This document shows, one piece after another, positions 7,921-14,374 of a stretch of 22,078 nt of DNA (the stretch's first letter is position 1; each line of letters begins with the position of its first letter). Under the pieces are notes generated by a model. It was not told the origin of the DNA. It worked only from the letters and a program-made list of their open reading frames with translations, and ran no database searches. The position numbers and the translations under genes are program-made. This DNA comes from Prevotella sp. UBA2754 (GTDB lineage: Bacteria; Bacteroidota; Bacteroidia; Bacteroidales; Bacteroidaceae), in contig DEJG01000020.1 in the NCBI GenBank assembly GCA_002353295.1, positions 1-22,078 on the forward strand, written 5' to 3'.

Positions 7921-8418
7921 CTAGACACAAACCTTCAGGTGCTGGCGAACGGTCTTGCGAGCAACGCCCAACTGGTGCTCTACACGCTTATAGTTCTCAT
8001 TCAATTCTTGAGAAATCTCACGCACCTTCATGCCGCCATAGATATGCAGGCAATAGACCTTTCTATAAGCCTCGGGAAGACGAGCCAGCGAAAATTCCAT
8101 TCGTTCCATGACTTGACGGGCAGAAAAAACCGATTCCACCGAGTTATCCGCCAAATCTGAACGACGAAGATAATGTTCATACTCCTCTAATACATGACGA
8201 CGGCGGAAATAATCAGCCACCATATTCCGTGCCATCGTATATATCAGACAAGGCAAAGTCTGCTCAGTAACCATCAGTTGACTACTGAGCAGACGGAGGA
8301 AGAGATCCTGGACTATATCCTGAGCCTCTGCCCTGTCCTGAATGCGCATTGCCACGAAATGAACGATTTCATCGCAATGGTTTTGATAATAGTTAGCAAT
8401 AATTGTCCGACTATTCAT
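7921..8418 (-). CDS. ECF-type RNA polymerase sigma factor
   Basis: Small sigma-70 family protein of 165 residues. Region 2 is visible around residues 15-75 (IVQDLFLRLL, then MARNMVADYFRRR). Region 4 is a C-terminal helix-turn-helix, residues ~107-160 (LARLPEAYRKVYCLHIYGGMKVREISQEL and onward). The ATG overlaps the end of the GH43 gene by 8 bp (sequence ATGAATAG), so the two are one transcript and probably coupled in translation. No FecR-like anti-sigma gene follows; the next gene downstream is convergent and 4 bp away. A role in controlling a polysaccharide response is an inference from the neighbour only. Confidence 0.93.
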   Translation of the reverse strand: MNSRTIIANYYQNHCDEIVHFVAMRIQDRAEAQDIVQDLFLRLLSSQLMVTEQTLPCLIYTMARNMVADYFRRRHVLEEYEHYLRRSDLADNSVESVFSARQVMERMEFSLARLPEAYRKVYCLHIYGGMKVREISQELNENYKRVEHQLGVARKTVRQHLKVCV

Positions 8419-9418
8419 TGATTACCTTCTGAATGGTCCCATCCTCATTATAGAACAAGCGCTGCACTTTCAAGCTACGCAAATGAGTGACGTCGTTAGA
8501 TGGAACACAGTCGTGGTAGAAGAGATACCACTGCCCCTTGAACTCTACAATGCTATGATGGGTGGTCCATCCTACTACCGGGTCAAGAATCACTCCTTGA
8601 TAGGTAAATGGTCCATAAGGATTGTCACCAATAGCATAGCAGAGGAAATGGCTGTCTCCTGTTGAATATGAGAAATAGTATTTACCATTGTATTTATGCA
8701 TCCAAGAGGCCTCGAAGAAACGATGGGGGTCGCCAGCCTTCAGACGCTCGCCGTTCTTATCCAGTATCACTACATCACGCGGAGCCTCAGCAAACTGCAT
8801 CACGTCATCACTCATGCGCACGACAAAGCTCGATAGGGCTGGCACGTCAGCAGGAGCATAGAGCTGGGTCTTGCGATCACCTGCAGGACCTAAGTCAACA
8901 CCTTCTTTCACTAATTTCTCTGGAGCCTGATACCATTGAAGCTGTCCACCCCACAATCCACCGAAGTAACAGTATATTTGCCCGTCATCATCTTTGAATA
9001 CGCTGGGGTCGATAGAGAAAGAACCACGGATAGGATGCTCCTGAGGCACGAAAGGACCTTCTGGCTTGTCGGCTACGGCTACACCCAGATGGAATACACC
9101 GTTATAATCTTTTGCAGAGAAAATAAGATAATACTTTCCGTCTTTCTCTACTACATCATTATCCCACATCTGTTTCTCAGCCCAGGCTACATCCTCAACA
9201 TCCAGGATAACTCCATGATCGACAGCCTCATCGTTCTCTACATCATTGAAAGAAAGTACATGGTAGTCCTTCATCTGGAAGTGGCCGCCATCATCATCAA
9301 AAGCATGTCCTGCCTCACGGTCGTGTGAGGGATAGATATACAATTTGCCGTTAAACACATTGGCTGAAGGATCAGCCATATAATCACTAGGGAATAAGTA
9401 ACGTGGTAATTTTGCCAT
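8411..9418 (-). CDS. Glycoside hydrolase family 43 (beta-xylosidase / alpha-L-arabinofuranosidase type)
   Basis: Inverting five-bladed beta-propeller glycosidase, 335 residues. The three expected acidic residues are visible: the base Asp16 (YMADPSANVF), the pKa-modulating Asp137 (SIDPSVF) and the acid Glu236 (RFFEASWMH). Overall it resembles Prevotella/Bacteroides GH43 xylosidase/arabinofuranosidase enzymes; the exact linkage is not determined. The frame is open 17 codons further upstream, but the ATG at 9418 starts MAKLPRYLFPSDYMADPS, the family N-terminus, and the upstream codons lie around the promoter. No signal peptide, so it should act in the cytoplasm on imported oligosaccharides. The ECF sigma gene overlaps its 3' end; the esterase is divergent. 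Confidence 0.93.
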   Translation of the reverse strand: MAKLPRYLFPSDYMADPSANVFNGKLYIYPSHDREAGHAFDDDGGHFQMKDYHVLSFNDVENDEAVDHGVILDVEDVAWAEKQMWDNDVVEKDGKYYLIFSAKDYNGVFHLGVAVADKPEGPFVPQEHPIRGSFSIDPSVFKDDDGQIYCYFGGLWGGQLQWYQAPEKLVKEGVDLGPAGDRKTQLYAPADVPALSSFVVRMSDDVMQFAEAPRDVVILDKNGERLKAGDPHRFFEASWMHKYNGKYYFSYSTGDSHFLCYAIGDNPYGPFTYQGVILDPVVGWTTHHSIVEFKGQWYLFYHDCVPSNDVTHLRSLKVQRLFYNEDGTIQKVINE

Positions 9419-9456
9419 AATCAGTAGTAGTTGCTTTGTTAATATTATTTTCTGTT

Positions 9457-9465
9457 GCAAAATTA
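9457..9465 (-). promoter_or_regulatory. Promoter -7 element of the GH43 / sigma-factor unit
   Basis: The minus strand reads TAATTTTGC, a TAnnTTTG match, 39 bp before the ATG at 9418. Its position supports that start over the upstream one at 9469, which would lie before the transcript start. The -33 element is weak. Confidence 0.5.
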
Positions 9466-9572
9466 GCAATTTATTACGAAAGTGTCGTTTCTTTTTGTAA
9501 CATAAACTTACTGTTTTTGTTTCATGAGAATAGAAAAATGCACTTTTCAGCTTTTTCGTCGGCTTTTTTTTC

Positions 9573-9581
9573 TATTTTTGC
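9573..9581 (+). promoter_or_regulatory. Promoter -7 element of the acetylesterase gene
   Basis: TATTTTTGC follows a T-rich tract and ends 24 bp before the ATG at 9606. The TAnnTTTG form is intact; the -33 side is only T-rich. Confidence 0.5.
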
Positions 9582-9605
9582 ATATAATAAATCAATAATA
9601 ATACA

Positions 9606-11618
9606 ATGATGAAACTACGAACCACTACACTCCTCACACTCTTGTTTTGTGCATTCCTTACTGGATATGCCAAAGTACAACTTCCTCAACTGTTCCAGTC
9701 GGGCATGGTCGTACAGCGGGGCAAGAAAATTCCCGTTTGGGGAAAAGCGAATGCTGGCGAACATATCAGTATCCGATTCAACAAATTTCAGACAGTCGCT
9801 GTCGCCGACAATAACGGGCGTTTCCGCGTTGACCTGCCTGCCATGAAAGCTGGAGGTCCTTATACCCTGTTGATTGGCGATATAGTCCTTACCAACGTAT
9901 TGGTAGGCGATGTATGGCTCTGCTCCGGACAGTCGAACGTTGACGTCACCATCGAACGGGTCTATCCGCAATATGTAGAGGAAATCAACCAGTTTGACAA
10001 CCCGCAAATCCGGCTCTTCCGTGTTCAGAACGAAACGAACACGCATGGCGTGCAGGATGATATCCGGACTACTGCGATGAATTGGAAACCGCTCACCAAG
10101 GAAAATGCCTGGGCCTTCTCTGCCTTAGGCTCGTTCTTAGGAAAACGGATGTACGAAAAGACGGGCGTTCCTCAGGGAATCATTGTAAACAGTTGGGGAG
10201 GCACTCCCGTGGAAGCATGGATTTCTGCCGACTCCCTCCGTCGCGACTATCCTATGTATGTCGAGCGTACCCAGTTCTATGCCGACGATGCCTATGTCGC
10301 TGCCCAAAGTAAAGCCAATCAATTGGCAGACCAGCGTTGGAATGCCATGCTCGACGAGTTAGACCCGGGTGTGCAGGGCCATTTTGCTGCCCCCGACTAC
10401 GATGATTCCCAGTGGACACCCGTTGATCAGTATTCGTTGGAATGGGCAAAAAAAGACGGTCGTCCCATTATTGGCAGCATATGGCTCCGTCAGCACGTGC
10501 AGCTCACCAAGGAGCAGGCATCCCAACCTGCCCGTCTCTACCTCGGCACCCTTTTCGATGCCGACATCACCTATATCAATGGTCGCCAGGTCGGTCGCAC
10601 CTATTATCAATACCCACCGCGTCGTTACGACATCCCCGACGGACTCCTTCATGAAGGCGATAATGTCATCACCGTCCGCTTTATTAATAAATATGGTATC
10701 GCCCATTTCATCCCCGAAAAACCCTACTGTATCGCCTTCGGCGAAAGCAGGTTCAACTTACCCAACTCTCCACTCTCCACTCTCCACTCTCCGCTCGGCC
10801 CAAAGGGACGCTTGTTCCGAAGGTCTCAAGAACTCTCAACCACCTGGCTCCACCACAATGGTGCCCAGATGCCTCCCTGCCCCAGTGGAGATGTTTCCCT
10901 ACAGAATCTGCCCTCTACATTATATAATGCTGTCGTCTATCCTCTGGCCCCCTATGCCATCAGCGGCGTAGTATGGTATCAAGGGGAGTCCAATACCGGC
11001 AATCCTGCGCCCTATGCCGACCTCCTGCGCAAACTCATGGGCAACTGGCGCACCCTGTGGCAACAGCCCCAACTGCCCTTCTGTATCGTGCAGTTAGCCA
11101 ACCACGACGGGCGTCAGCAGACCGGCCATCCGCAACCCCTCACCCCCCAGACCGAACCCGTCAATAGCGGGTGGGCACGTCTACGTGAAGCCCAGCGTCA
11201 GGTAGTCCTTGGCGATTCCCGTGCCGAACTCGCCGTAGCCATCGACCTTGGCGAACCTGTTGATATCCACCCCCTGCGCAAGAAGGAAGTAGCCGAGCGT
11301 GTCGCCCAGTGTATGGACCGCCTCGTCTATGGCAAGAACGTACAGCTCTCGCCCCGTCCGTTGCGCCATCAGATAATGGGTCAGCAAATCGTCATCACCT
11401 TCGACCAGCCCTTGCAGGACGGTTCCGTAGCCGAGTTTGAGGTAGCTGCCTCCGATGGTAAGTTCCATAACGCCACTGCCACCGTCCGTGGCACACAAGT
11501 CACCATCGACAGCCCCGTTGCCGCCCCCGTCCGCATCCGCTATGCATGGAAAGACAATCCCCAAGCGCAACTAAAAGCAAAGGCGACGCAGTTGCCTGCA
11601 TCGCCCTTCGAACTTTAA
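9606..11618 (+). CDS. Sialate O-acetylesterase-like SGNH esterase with inserted sugar-binding domain
   Basis: Secreted carbohydrate esterase, 670 residues, likely removing acetyl groups from a glycan. An N-terminal signal peptide (residues 1-~22, MMKLRTTTLLTLLFCAFLTG) suggests periplasmic location. The nucleophile Ser110 is in GDVWLCSGQSN, the SGNH block WYQGESNT follows later, and the Asp-x-His pair is Asp553/His555 in VDIHP. Residues ~255-375 form a GH2-like beta-sandwich insertion (SIWLRQHVQL, NGRQVGRTYY, GDNVITVRF), common in this family. With GH43 and the symporter nearby, acetylated hemicellulose is a plausible substrate (inference). Residues ~381-408 hold an in-frame period-7 repeat and adjacent unusual sequence where relatives run straight from the sandwich into the catalytic domain. 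Either of two adjacent ATGs could start it. Confidence 0.9.
   Translation: MMKLRTTTLLTLLFCAFLTGYAKVQLPQLFQSGMVVQRGKKIPVWGKANAGEHISIRFNKFQTVAVADNNGRFRVDLPAMKAGGPYTLLIGDIVLTNVLVGDVWLCSGQSNVDVTIERVYPQYVEEINQFDNPQIRLFRVQNETNTHGVQDDIRTTAMNWKPLTKENAWAFSALGSFLGKRMYEKTGVPQGIIVNSWGGTPVEAWISADSLRRDYPMYVERTQFYADDAYVAAQSKANQLADQRWNAMLDELDPGVQGHFAAPDYDDSQWTPVDQYSLEWAKKDGRPIIGSIWLRQHVQLTKEQASQPARLYLGTLFDADITYINGRQVGRTYYQYPPRRYDIPDGLLHEGDNVITVRFINKYGIAHFIPEKPYCIAFGESRFNLPNSPLSTLHSPLGPKGRLFRRSQELSTTWLHHNGAQMPPCPSGDVSLQNLPSTLYNAVVYPLAPYAISGVVWYQGESNTGNPAPYADLLRKLMGNWRTLWQQPQLPFCIVQLANHDGRQQTGHPQPLTPQTEPVNSGWARLREAQRQVVLGDSRAELAVAIDLGEPVDIHPLRKKEVAERVAQCMDRLVYGKNVQLSPRPLRHQIMGQQIVITFDQPLQDGSVAEFEVAASDGKFHNATATVRGTQVTIDSPVAAPVRIRYAWKDNPQAQLKAKATQLPASPFEL
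10765..10799 (+). repeat. Period-7 repeat (ACTCTCC x4 plus a variant) in frame in the esterase gene
   Basis: Four perfect tandem copies of ACTCTCC at 10765-10792, then a degenerate unit GCTCGGC. It encodes SPLSTLHSPL. The following ~45 bp also read as unusual protein (GPKGRLFRRSQEL) before family-like sequence resumes at TTWLHHNGAQMP. Confidence 0.85.
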
Positions 11619-11672
11619 GGTTTTAGGTTTCAGGTTTCAGGTTTGAAACTTGAATCTTGAAACTTGAAACCT
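11619..11672. repeat. Period-7 repeat filling the gap between the esterase and the symporter; likely bidirectional terminator
   Basis: The whole 54-bp gap consists of 7-bp units: GGTTTTA, GGTTTCA, GGTTTCA, GGTTTGA, AACTTGA, ATCTTGA, AACTTGA, then AACC and two bases. The two halves are complementary: the first ~16 nt from 11626 can pair with the last ~16 nt to 11671, with two G-U wobbles, giving a long stem between two convergent genes. Its reverse complement has the same architecture as the element inside the M16 gene. The terminator role is an inference from structure and position. Confidence 0.8.
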
Positions 11673-13094
11673 TCATTGGTTCCGTTCCTCAATCTTCTTG
11701 TTGATATCATCAATCACCTCGTCGGTCAGTTCATACTTCGAGATGATGAACATAGCCACGATGAGCAGGATGGCAGGAATGATGCATACCAGCCAGCGAA
11801 TACCCTCTTGAGCCAGTGGCGACTGCAGCTCCAGGTCGTTCATGAAGTACGCCCCCGCAGCATTACCCACCGACATCATGGCAAAGGCAGTAATGAAGAA
11901 CAGTGCGATGATGCGCAGCGGACGGTTGCGCATGAACTCCATCCACAAGTCGCTCACCTTTACGTTTGCCGACTCCGACTGGTCCATGACCACACGCTCC
12001 TTCGTCTGTGAGAAGCAGAATATCAACAGCGCCAGACCCACCAGCGAGTAGATCAGCATCGTGTAGAACCATGCACTCGAATCCTTTGGCAGTGTCTGAG
12101 CCTCCTCAGCGGGCACATAGTTCGTCATGGCGAGCACCAGTCCGGGCACCACGCCGCCCAGTGCCATACCAGCCTTAAAGAAGATACCCGTCAGCGCATT
12201 CACGATACCCGCGATACGTCTGCCCGTGGTATATTCCGCATACGAAATCACCTCCGGTATCAGAGCCCACATATAACCCGTAGCCACGATGACACCCGTC
12301 GATTTGATGAACTGCGCGATATACACCAGTGTAATATTCTCCTTCACCGTACCCATCTTACTGATTACGTAGAGCAGAGCCATACCGATGATAGCCACTG
12401 TCAGGAAGATGTAGAACATATTCTTCTTACCCACCTTCTTCTTGATGGCAGGCACCAGCGGCATGAAGATAAACGAAGGCAGCGAGCCCAAGCCCATGAA
12501 CAGCGCCATCTCGATAGGCAGCGTCTGCGACGACGCAAAGATAGCCACCATGATGGGCACACCTGCCGACACCGCCAGTCCGCCCACATTCGCCATGAAC
12601 ATACGCACCGACGTCAGAATCGTAATCTCGTCCGTGTCGCGTGTCAGCGACGAGTTCAGCGCACCGTATGGCACATTAATCAGTGTATAGAGCATCGACA
12701 TACCCACATACGTAATATACGCATAAATCAGTGAAGGTGCAAAACCATCCCAGAAACACAGAATAGCCAAGATGGTCAATGGGATACCACCCATCACCAG
12801 ATAGCTGCGATACTTACCCCACGCAGGGTTGTGCTTATCCACGAACGTACCCACCAGGGGATCCCACAGCACATCTACCAGACGTACCACCAGGAACATC
12901 GTGCCTGCCAGTCCAGCCGATTTCGCGGCATCGCCGCCCAGTACATACACATCCGTGTAGAAGAAGAGAAGATACATGCAGATAGTCTGATAAATCAGGT
13001 TTTGTGCCAAGTCTCCAGCGCCAAAACCGATTCTTTGTACCCACGAAAGCTTATAAAAGCCTTTCGTTTCTTGAGCAATTTCGTTTGTTGCCAT
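11673..13094 (-). CDS. GPH/MelB-type sugar:cation symporter (MFS) with rearranged helix order
   Basis: Inner-membrane glycoside-pentoside-hexuronide symporter, 473 residues, the usual length with 12 helices. TM1-5 (to residue ~187) are normal: GAGDLAQNL, FYTDVY, VRLVDVLWDPLVGTFVD, NVPYGAL, SVRMFMANVGG. Residues ~194-327 then match TM8-11 of MelB relatives (PAIKKKVGKKNMF, IPEVISYAEYTTGRRIAG, KAGMALGGVVPGLVLAM). Residues ~338-418 match TM6, the central loop and TM7 (FSQTKERV, DLWMEFMRNRPLRIIALFF). TM12 and the tail (GIRWLVCIIPAILL, KYELTDE) come last. The order is therefore 1-5, 8-11, 6-7, 12. Every helix is present once and keeps its expected orientation. The substrate is probably a pentoside or oligosaccharide, judged from the GH43 neighbour (inference). 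Whether the protein is functional is unknown. Confidence 0.9.
   Translation of the reverse strand: MATNEIAQETKGFYKLSWVQRIGFGAGDLAQNLIYQTICMYLLFFYTDVYVLGGDAAKSAGLAGTMFLVVRLVDVLWDPLVGTFVDKHNPAWGKYRSYLVMGGIPLTILAILCFWDGFAPSLIYAYITYVGMSMLYTLINVPYGALNSSLTRDTDEITILTSVRMFMANVGGLAVSAGVPIMVAIFASSQTLPIEMALFMGLGSLPSFIFMPLVPAIKKKVGKKNMFYIFLTVAIIGMALLYVISKMGTVKENITLVYIAQFIKSTGVIVATGYMWALIPEVISYAEYTTGRRIAGIVNALTGIFFKAGMALGGVVPGLVLAMTNYVPAEEAQTLPKDSSAWFYTMLIYSLVGLALLIFCFSQTKERVVMDQSESANVKVSDLWMEFMRNRPLRIIALFFITAFAMMSVGNAAGAYFMNDLELQSPLAQEGIRWLVCIIPAILLIVAMFIISKYELTDEVIDDINKKIEERNQ
12087..12527 (-). repeat. Short direct repeats bordering the displaced TM8-11 block of the symporter
   Basis: On the coding strand CAGACGCTGCCT (12527-12516) and CAGACACTGCCA (12098-12087) match at 10 of 12 bases. 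Both encode Gln-Thr-Leu-Pro (residues 190-193 and 333-336) and sit at the two ends of the segment carrying TM8-11. Confidence 0.6.
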
Positions 13095-13140
13095 TATTGT
13101 TATAGGTTTAAAAAATTAGTTAGCTTACTTAAAATCTGCT

Positions 13141-13149
13141 GCAAAGATA
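13141..13149 (-). promoter_or_regulatory. Promoter -7 element of the symporter gene
   Basis: The minus strand reads TATCTTTGC, 46 bp before the ATG at 13094. No clear -33 TTG at 19-21 bp. The rest of 13095-13229 is AT-rich and I see nothing else in it. Confidence 0.5.
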
Positions 13150-13229
13150 GTGATTTCTTTTTGAATAATCTTTATTATCATGTTACAAAAAACTAAATAT
13201 TTTGTACCATCCTTTTTCCTTTGAGAGAA

Positions 13230-13841
13230 TTATAGATAAAAAATGGACTCTGGACCCATACAGAAGAGGAGGTCAAGGATGCTGAGATTAGGTTGGAAAC
13301 CATGACGATGTTGGAATACCTGCCAATAGGGACGAGGCTGAAATTCGGGGTCTTCCTGTGGGTGCTTGGCATGTATCACGTCGCGAAAGTCTTTCATCCC
13401 TGACCCATCGACACTATACACTGAGCTATACGTTACACTGGGATGGATATCTGTCAACTCACAGATTTTTTGCCGGATTTCTTCGTTGAAATCTACCAAA
13501 AATGTGTATTCTTTTTCAAAAAATGGATGGATATCGTCAGCATAGTATTCGAAAAAGGGACTCTCACTATACGCACTCTGCAGGGCATTCCAATGAATCC
13601 TCCTCCATTGGTTATGGTCACTGATGCGCACGTCCTTTACTTCCTCTCGCTTCCCTCTTCCCTCCTCTACGGGTACCGTCAGGGTTTGCAACCCATTGGC
13701 AGTAGCGATGACACAGCGATTGCGATAGGTCTGCTTCTGATATGAATCACATTGCTCTATCACGCAGTGGTCATAACGATGCAGTTTCTGATACCACTGG
13801 ATAGGACCGAAATAGGTGGTTTGCAAAAGGGCGGTAGTCAT
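13230..13841 (-). CDS. WbqC-family protein
   Basis: 203-residue protein that I recognise as the WbqC-like family (PF08889) from its N-terminal YFGPIQWYQKL, the central HWNALQSAYSESPFFEYY and the D-P-E-F-x-P-x-P-Y-x-Q-V-F region near the C-terminus (EDPEFQPRPYWQVF). Family members are found near surface-polysaccharide genes, but the reaction is not established. Its ATG overlaps the stop of the preceding LepB-like gene by 4 bp (ATGA), so it is the last gene of the operon. Residues ~58-68 (EEGRGKREEVK) are encoded by a short purine-rich period-7 stretch. No convincing terminator hairpin is visible after the stop. Confidence 0.85.
   Translation of the reverse strand: MTTALLQTTYFGPIQWYQKLHRYDHCVIEQCDSYQKQTYRNRCVIATANGLQTLTVPVEEGRGKREEVKDVRISDHNQWRRIHWNALQSAYSESPFFEYYADDIHPFFEKEYTFLVDFNEEIRQKICELTDIHPSVTYSSVYSVDGSGMKDFRDVIHAKHPQEDPEFQPRPYWQVFQHRHGFQPNLSILDLLFCMGPESIFYL
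13640..13670 (-). repeat. Short period-7 stretch in the WbqC-like gene
   Basis: On the + strand CTTCCTC, a 3-bp break, then CTTCCCT, CTTCCCT and CCTCTAC. Only two units are perfect. It resembles the helicase repeat in unit and in coding strand, but could be ordinary Lys/Glu/Gly codons. Confidence 0.4.
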
Positions 13842-14371
13842 CGACAGGTCCTTTCCTTACGATAACCTGCCCAGAAAGGTCTTTGGTCATCATGGCTATA
13901 GAGGATAGTGACTACCCTACCGATAATATTCCTTTCAGATATCAGTCCCAAATGACGGGAGTCTGCAGGATTTGCCGGATTGATTGATTCCAACCAATAA
14001 TAGTCGGCATCTGCACAGTCTTTTAACCCCGGCACAACCATCGTTCCGCTCTTTTTTTTAAGGATGTCTCCCGGCACAGCCTTGCAACGCGCGATAAATT
14101 CACCGGAAATGGAGTCTCCAGGCAGGTCAAACAGTACGATATCGCCCTTTTCAACGGGTTTACGTAACATCCTGCTATAGGGCAGCACACCGTTCCCCTC
14201 AATTCTAAGCCCATAGCTCCAACGGTTCACCAACAGACGGTCGCCTTGTATATAGAGGGGCTCAAGTCCTTTTCCCTCGACGGTATAGACGGAAAAAGCC
14301 AAAGCACGGAAAGCCAACACCAACAGGAATGCGGATATGAGTGCTATCACGAACTTCAGCCAACCAGTCAT
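13838..14371 (-). CDS. LepB-like S26 family protein lacking the Ser/Lys catalytic pair
   Basis: 177-residue paralogue of signal peptidase I with one N-terminal membrane segment (residues ~5-27). Aligned by eye, the PSxSM-E-P motif reads VEGKGLEP, with Gly35 in place of the nucleophile Ser. The general-base motif (IKRxVGLPGD) reads IARCKAVPGD, with Ala94 in place of Lys, though a Lys lies three residues further on. The GDNxxNSxDSR box is reduced to ESINPANPADSRHLG. It is therefore predicted to lack protease activity by the normal mechanism. It starts 3 nt after lepB and overlaps the WbqC-like gene by 4 bp, which points to tight co-expression, perhaps as a LepB partner or substrate-binding protein (inference). 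Confidence 0.85.
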   Translation of the reverse strand: MTGWLKFVIALISAFLLVLAFRALAFSVYTVEGKGLEPLYIQGDRLLVNRWSYGLRIEGNGVLPYSRMLRKPVEKGDIVLFDLPGDSISGEFIARCKAVPGDILKKKSGTMVVPGLKDCADADYYWLESINPANPADSRHLGLISERNIIGRVVTILYSHDDQRPFWAGYRKERTCR

Positions 14372-14374
14372 ACA

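Noticed and set aside
8411..9469. An upstream start for GH43 at 9469
   Set aside because: The extra 17 codons start upstream of the -7 element at 9457-9465, so they would not be transcribed, and they do not match the family N-terminus.
10369..10971. A 200-codon open frame in another + frame of the esterase gene
   Set aside because: Low-complexity Ser/Pro translation arising from the GC-rich esterase codons; the esterase frame carries all catalytic motifs.
11619..11672. Insertion-sequence remnant in the esterase-symporter gap
   Set aside because: No transposase fragment or target duplication is visible; the whole gap is explained by 7-bp units.
14023..14214. A frameshifted or broken second signal peptidase
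   Set aside because: The 13838-14371 frame is intact from ATG to stop and tightly packed in the operon; active-site substitutions rather than frame damage explain its oddity, so it is not called a pseudogene.
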